Positions 59,842-64,000 of a DNA stretch of 64,000 nucleotides are shown here, piece by piece. Numbering within the stretch: position 1 is the first letter of the stretch; each line of letters starts with the position of its first letter. Made by a program: the position numbers and the translations under genes. Source of the DNA: an uncultured Rhodobacter sp. Its GTDB lineage: Bacteria > Pseudomonadota > Alphaproteobacteria > Rhodobacterales > Rhodobacteraceae. Location of the stretch: positions 62,001 through 126,000 of the forward strand of contig CAMFII010000005.1 in assembly GCA_945952585.1 (NCBI GenBank), in the 5' to 3' direction. The notes beneath the pieces are model-generated. The model worked only from the letters and a program-made list of their open reading frames with translations, searched no databases and had not been told where the DNA came from.

Positions 59842-61137
59842 TCAGCGCTTCGCGACGTCGACGTAGTCGCGCTGCTTCGGCCCGATATAGAGCTGGCGCG
59901 GGCGGCCAATCTTCTGGGTCGGGTCCGCGATCATCTCTTTCCACTGGCTGATCCAGCCGACGGTCCGCGACAGGGCGAAGATCGGCGTGAACATCGAGGT
60001 GGGGAAGCCCATCGCCTCGAGGATGATGCCCGAGTAGAAGTCGACGTTCGGGTAGAGCTTCTTCGAGATGAAGTATTCGTCCTCAAGCGCGATGCGCTCC
60101 AGTTCCTTGGCCACCTGCAGCAGCGGGTTGTTGTGGACGCCGAGCAGGTCCAGCACCTCGTCGGCGCTTTCCTTCATCACCTTCGCCCGCGGGTCGAAGT
60201 TCTTGTAGACGCGGTGGCCGAAGCCCATCAGGCGGAAGCCCGAGTTCTTGTCCTTGGCTTTGGCGACATACTCCGGGATGCGGTCGACTGTGCCGATCTC
60301 GCGCAGCATCTCGAGGCAGGCCTGGTTGGCGCCGCCATGCGCCGGGCCCCAGAGGCAGGCGATGCCGGCGGCGATGCAGGCGAAGGGGTTGGCGCCCGAG
60401 GAACCCGCCAGACGCACGGTCGAGGTCGAGGCGTTCTGCTCGTGGTCGGCATGCAGCGTCATGATCCGGTCCATCGCCTTGGACAGGATCGGGTTCACCA
60501 CATACTCCTCGCAGGGAACCGAGAAGCACATGTGCAGGAAGTTGCCGGCGTAATCGAGGCTGTTCTTCGGGTACACGAAGGGCTGGCCGATCGAATACTT
60601 GTAGGCCATTGCCGCGATGGTCGGGAGCTTGGCGATCATGCGGATCGCGGCGACCTCGCGCTGCCAGGGATCGTTGACGTCGGTCGAGTCGTGGTAGAAG
60701 GCGCTCATTGCGCCGACCACGGCCACCATGGTCGCCATCGGGTGCGCGTCCCGGCGGAAGCCGCGGAAGAACAGGTGCATCTGTTCATGCACCATCGTGT
60801 GGCGGGTCACGCGATTCTCGAAGTCGCGCATCTGGGCTTCGGTCGGCAGCTCTCCGTAGAGGAGGAGGTAGCAGACCTCGAGGTAATGCGATTTCTCGGC
60901 CAGCTGCTCGATCGGGTAGCCGCGATAAAGAAGCTCGCCCTTGTCGCCGTCGATATAGGTGATCGCGCTTTCGCAGGCGGCGGTCGAGGTGAAGCCGGGG
61001 TCGTAGGTGAACACGTCCGCCTCGCCGTAAAGCTTGCGAATATCGACGACATCCGGGCCAAGCGACGGCGAATGGATGGGGAGGGCGTAGGACTTGTCTC
61101 CGATTGAGAGCGTCGCGGATTTGTTCGGTTCAGCCAT
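59842..61137 (-). CDS. gltA: Citrate synthase
   Basis: 431 residues from ATG 61137; a directly preceding ATG is also possible. Type I bacterial citrate synthase: [15 protein letters not shown] with the catalytic His, [15 protein letters not shown] with the second His and Arg, and [20 protein letters not shown] toward the end with the Asp region. It condenses oxaloacetate and acetyl-CoA at the entry of the TCA cycle. Next to gltX, an order common in this family. Confidence 0.96.
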   Translation of the reverse strand: MAEPNKSATLSIGDKSYALPIHSPSLGPDVVDIRKLYGEADVFTYDPGFTSTAACESAITYIDGDKGELLYRGYPIEQLAEKSHYLEVCYLLLYGELPTEAQMRDFENRVTRHTMVHEQMHLFFRGFRRDAHPMATMVAVVGAMSAFYHDSTDVNDPWQREVAAIRMIAKLPTIAAMAYKYSIGQPFVYPKNSLDYAGNFLHMCFSVPCEEYVVNPILSKAMDRIMTLHADHEQNASTSTVRLAGSSGANPFACIAAGIACLWGPAHGGANQACLEMLREIGTVDRIPEYVAKAKDKNSGFRLMGFGHRVYKNFDPRAKVMKESADEVLDLLGVHNNPLLQVAKELERIALEDEYFISKKLYPNVDFYSGIILEAMGFPTSMFTPIFALSRTVGWISQWKEMIADPTQKIGRPRQLYIGPKQRDYVDVAKR

Positions 61138-61214
61138 CATGCATCCCTATCTGGCGTGGCCGCCGGCAGCCGGCGGTAGTCGGCCCGGTCGTGCAGCAGG
61201 GAGGCGATGGCCGA

Positions 61215-62654
61215 TCAGGCCGAGGCATCCTCCAGCCGCCCGATCGTCTCGTCCCGACCGATGACAAGCATCATGTCATAGACACTCGGCGTTACCGTCC
61301 GCCCGGCCAATGCGGCCCGTAGCGGCGCGGCCATCTTGCCGAAGCTGAGACCCTGGGCCGAGGCCTCCTCCGACAGGATTGCTTCCAGATCGCCCTTTGT
61401 CCAGCTAGCATTTCGCAGGCGCGGCGTCAACGATTTCAGTATACCACGGGATACCGAGTCCAGTGCGGCCTGTGCCGAGGCATCCGCGACAACTGGGCGG
61501 GAAATCAGTGCGAAGTGAGCCTTTTCAATAAGTTCCGGGAAAGTCTTCGCACGGTCTTTCAGGGCATACATCGCCCGGGACACCCTGTCGCGCTGCAGAT
61601 CGTCAAGCGCAGGTTGGCCGATCGAGGCCAGATAGGCCTCGAGTTCGTGCAGCAATGCAGCATCCGCCGTAGCAGCCATGTGCTGGCCGCAGATGTTCTC
61701 GAGCTTCTTGAAGTCGAGTCGCGCCGGTGACCGACCGATTCCCTCCAGATCGAACCATTCCTTGGCCTGCTCCGAGGTGAAGAACTCGGCATCGCCATGG
61801 GCCCAGCCGAGACGGGTCAGGTAGTTGCGCATCCCTGCCGCGGGGTAGCCCATGCGCTGGTATTCCTCGACCCCGACCGCGCCATGGCGTTTCGACAGCT
61901 TCTTGCCGTCCGGCCCGTGGATCAGCGGGATATGCGCCCAGACCGGCACCGGCCAGCCCATCGCGTCATAGACCATCTGCTGGCGCGCGGCGTTGGTCAG
62001 GTGATCGTCACCGCGGATCACATGGGTCACGCCCATGTCGTGATCGTCGACCACCACCGCAAGCATGTAGGTGGGCGTCCCGTCCGAGCGCAGCACGACC
62101 ATGTCGTCAAGCTGGTCGTTGCGGAATTTGACCGTGCCCTGAACGACGTCCTGCACAAGCGTCTCGCCCTCGCGCGGGGCCTTCATGCGGATGGCATAGG
62201 GTCCATCTGGCCAGGTCGCGGGACCCGCGTCGCGCCAGGGGCTCTGGAACAGGGTCGAGCGGCCCTCGGCGCGGGCCGCCTCGCGGAAGGCCTCGATTTC
62301 CTCGGGCGTCGAATAGCAGCGATAGGCCGAGCCGCGCGCCAGCATCTCGCGCGCGACCTCGGCATGGCGGTCGCGGCGCTCGAACTGGCTGACGACCTCG
62401 CCATCCCAGTCGAGGCCGAGCCAAGTCAGGCCGCGCAAGATCGCCGCCGTCGCCTCGGGGGTGGACCGCTCACGGTCGGTGTCCTCGATCCGGAGCAGGA
62501 AGGTGCCGCCATGACCGCGGGCGAAAAGCCAGTTGAACAGCGCCGTGCGGCCGCCGCCGATATGCAGGTAGCCGGTTGGCGAGGGCGCAAAGCGGGTGAC
62601 GATACCGGATTTGGGCTTTGCGCCGGCGGCGCGTGCGGAATTGGCGTCGGTCAT
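61215..62654 (-). CDS. gltX: Glutamyl-tRNA synthetase
   Basis: 479 residues. HIGH motif as [20 protein letters not shown] near residue 23, KMSKS as [16 protein letters not shown] near residue 250. The C-terminal anticodon-binding domain ([20 protein letters not shown]) is present. It charges tRNA-Glu, and in alphaproteobacteria often tRNA-Gln as well. Divergent from comEC with 95 bp between starts. Confidence 0.96.
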   Translation of the reverse strand: MTDANSARAAGAKPKSGIVTRFAPSPTGYLHIGGGRTALFNWLFARGHGGTFLLRIEDTDRERSTPEATAAILRGLTWLGLDWDGEVVSQFERRDRHAEVAREMLARGSAYRCYSTPEEIEAFREAARAEGRSTLFQSPWRDAGPATWPDGPYAIRMKAPREGETLVQDVVQGTVKFRNDQLDDMVVLRSDGTPTYMLAVVVDDHDMGVTHVIRGDDHLTNAARQQMVYDAMGWPVPVWAHIPLIHGPDGKKLSKRHGAVGVEEYQRMGYPAAGMRNYLTRLGWAHGDAEFFTSEQAKEWFDLEGIGRSPARLDFKKLENICGQHMAATADAALLHELEAYLASIGQPALDDLQRDRVSRAMYALKDRAKTFPELIEKAHFALISRPVVADASAQAALDSVSRGILKSLTPRLRNASWTKGDLEAILSEEASAQGLSFGKMAAPLRAALAGRTVTPSVYDMMLVIGRDETIGRLEDASA

Positions 62655-62749
62655 GACCGGGTTAACCTTTCGGAAACCATGAACGGGGCAGATTTGCCGC
62701 CTGTCTAGGCAATCACGCCTGAAGTGACAAGCGCGGGAACCAGCGGGGC

Positions 62750-64000
62750 ATGTGGCGTCTCGGCCATCCTTTCGCGGCGCTGGCGGCCGCGCGCGGCACG
62801 CTGTTCCCCTTTGTCCCGGTGCTGATCGCCTGCGGGATCGGGATCTGGTTCGGTCTTGTGGCCGAGCCGGGCCTTCCGTTCTACGGCGGCATCGCGCTGG
62901 CGGCGCTTGGCCTGCTGGCGGCGTCCGTTCGGGCGCCGGACCTGGTTCAGGTGCCCGCCTGGGCCGCGTTCTGCCTCTGTCTAGGGATGCTCGCCTGCGG
63001 GCTGCGCCTGTCGCTCGTCGCCGCCCCGGTGCTGGAGTTCCGCTATTACGGCCCGGTGCAGGGCCGCGTGGTCGAAATCGACAGGTCCGAGTCCGATTTT
63101 CCGCGCATCACCCTCGACCGGGTGGTGCTCTCGCGGGTCGATCCTGTCCGCACCCCTCGCACCGTCCGCGTCACACTGCACTGGGACGGCCCCCAGACCG
63201 AGCCGAAGCCGGGCCTGACCGTGATCCTGACGGCAAATCTCGCCCCGCCGCCCGGCCCGGCCGAGCCGGGCGGCTTCGACTTCCGGCGGATGGCCTATTT
63301 CGAGGGGCTGGGCGCGGTCGGGTCCAGCCGCTCGCCCCTGCTGACGCTGGAGCCCGCCGCGCCGGGAGAGGAATGGGTGAACCGCCTGCGCGCCCATCTG
63401 TCCGGGGCGATCATGGCGCGCATTCCCGGGCAGGCCGGAGCCTTTGCCTCGGGCGCGGTCACCGGCGACCGGTCCCAGATCGCGCAGGCGACGGTTCAGG
63501 ACCTGCGCGCCTCGAACCTGTCGCATCTGCTGGCGATTTCGGGGATGAACATGGCCTTCCTGACCGGCTTCGTCTTCGCGCTGGTCCGTTATGGCATCGC
63601 ACTGGTGCCGCCGGTGGCGCTTCGGCTGAACTCGAAGAAGGTTGCGGCGGCGGTGGCGCTGGTCGTCTCGGCCTTTTACCTCGCGCTGTCGGGGGCCAAT
63701 GTCGCGACCGAGCGCGCGTTCGTCATGGTGGCGGTGATGCTGGTCGCGGTGCTGGCCGACCGGCGGGCCTTTACCCTGCGCGGCGTGGCGCTGGCCGGGA
63801 CAGCGCTGCTCCTCTGGCAGCCCGACAGCCTGTTCGGGCCGGGTTTCCAGATGTCCTTTGCCGCGACCATTGCGCTGGTCGCCGGATTCGATGCCTTGCG
63901 GCGCTGGCCTCGTGCCCAGGGATTGCCCTGGTGGGGCAGGGGCGTGATGGTCGCGGTCCTGTCCACGGTCATAGCCGGGGCGGCCACGGCTCCGCTTGGC
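62750..64000 (+). CDS. comEC: ComEC/Rec2-family DNA uptake channel (3' end outside window)
   Basis: The frame from ATG 62750 is open to the last base (about 417 codons). Two N-terminal hydrophobic segments ([20 protein letters not shown]; then [14 protein letters not shown]) are followed by the OB-like DUF4131 region ([20 protein letters not shown]) and the competence domain with [20 protein letters not shown] and [20 protein letters not shown]. ComEC forms the inner-membrane channel for single-stranded DNA in transformation; the C-terminal MBL-type domain would lie beyond the window. Confidence 0.93.
   Translation, partial: MWRLGHPFAALAAARGTLFPFVPVLIACGIGIWFGLVAEPGLPFYGGIALAALGLLAASVRAPDLVQVPAWAAFCLCLGMLACGLRLSLVAAPVLEFRYYGPVQGRVVEIDRSESDFPRITLDRVVLSRVDPVRTPRTVRVTLHWDGPQTEPKPGLTVILTANLAPPPGPAEPGGFDFRRMAYFEGLGAVGSSRSPLLTLEPAAPGEEWVNRLRAHLSGAIMARIPGQAGAFASGAVTGDRSQIAQATVQDLRASNLSHLLAISGMNMAFLTGFVFALVRYGIALVPPVALRLNSKKVAAAVALVVSAFYLALSGANVATERAFVMVAVMLVAVLADRRAFTLRGVALAGTALLLWQPDSLFGPGFQMSFAATIALVAGFDALRRWPRAQGLPWWGRGVMVAVLSTVIAGAATAPLG

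Overview
The window looks like the chromosome of a Rhodobacteraceae alphaproteobacterium. It is GC-rich, and the right half carries family-typical genes: a DUF6280 protein next to efp, a PopZ-like acidic protein, a YnjBCD-type ABC transporter, gltA and gltX together, and a divergent comEC. This rests on gene content and protein resemblance; no search was run.

Layout. Bases 1 to about 35,212 are an accessory genomic island ending in a tyrosine integrase beside a tRNA-Asn gene (35,213-35,284). From the left it holds: (a) a type III restriction-modification locus on the minus strand, with a SNF2-type helicase, a mod gene broken by an in-frame TAA, and a res gene running off the left edge; (b) a module with a small HTH protein, two overlapping tyrosine recombinases, and a repeat array with the 28+32 geometry of type I-F CRISPR repeats but near-identical 'spacers' and no cas genes, followed by two small unknown genes; (c) a six-gene minus-strand operon (25,111 down to 12,436) encoding a HEPN protein, an AddB-like nuclease, an AddA-like UvrD helicase-nuclease, a DUF6361 protein, a PLD-like protein and a large DEAD/DEAH helicase, which is my main candidate for an undescribed defence system; (d) a DUF6508 protein, a membrane protein and a secreted SNase-like protein; (e) a WYL regulator, a DUF3987-like ATPase, an excisionase-like HTH protein and an M20 amidohydrolase; (f) the 774-residue integrase. 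The other attachment site is not visible, so the island probably extends beyond base 1.

Bases 35,285-64,000 are core chromosome: an MBL hydrolase divergent from an EnvZ-like kinase, the ynjBCD transporter, a CDP-alcohol phosphatidyltransferase, a PIMT-family methyltransferase, a TolC-type porin, a PopZ-like protein, DUF6280, efp, ygfZ, two aminotransferases, a DUF305 protein, valS, a TetR-controlled pair of membrane proteins, a Lrp/AsnC regulator beside an ornithine/lysine decarboxylase, a DUF2235 hydrolase, N-carbamoylputrescine amidase, gltA, gltX and the start of comEC. The decarboxylase and amidase both make putrescine and lie in the same 4-kb stretch.

The island reads as a stack of anti-phage functions (restriction, resection-type nucleases, an RNase-like HEPN, a WYL regulator) carried with several recombinases. 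The two most unusual items are the I-F-like repeat array next to paired recombinases (10.25-10.77 kb) and the HEPN-AddAB-DUF6361-PLD-helicase operon.
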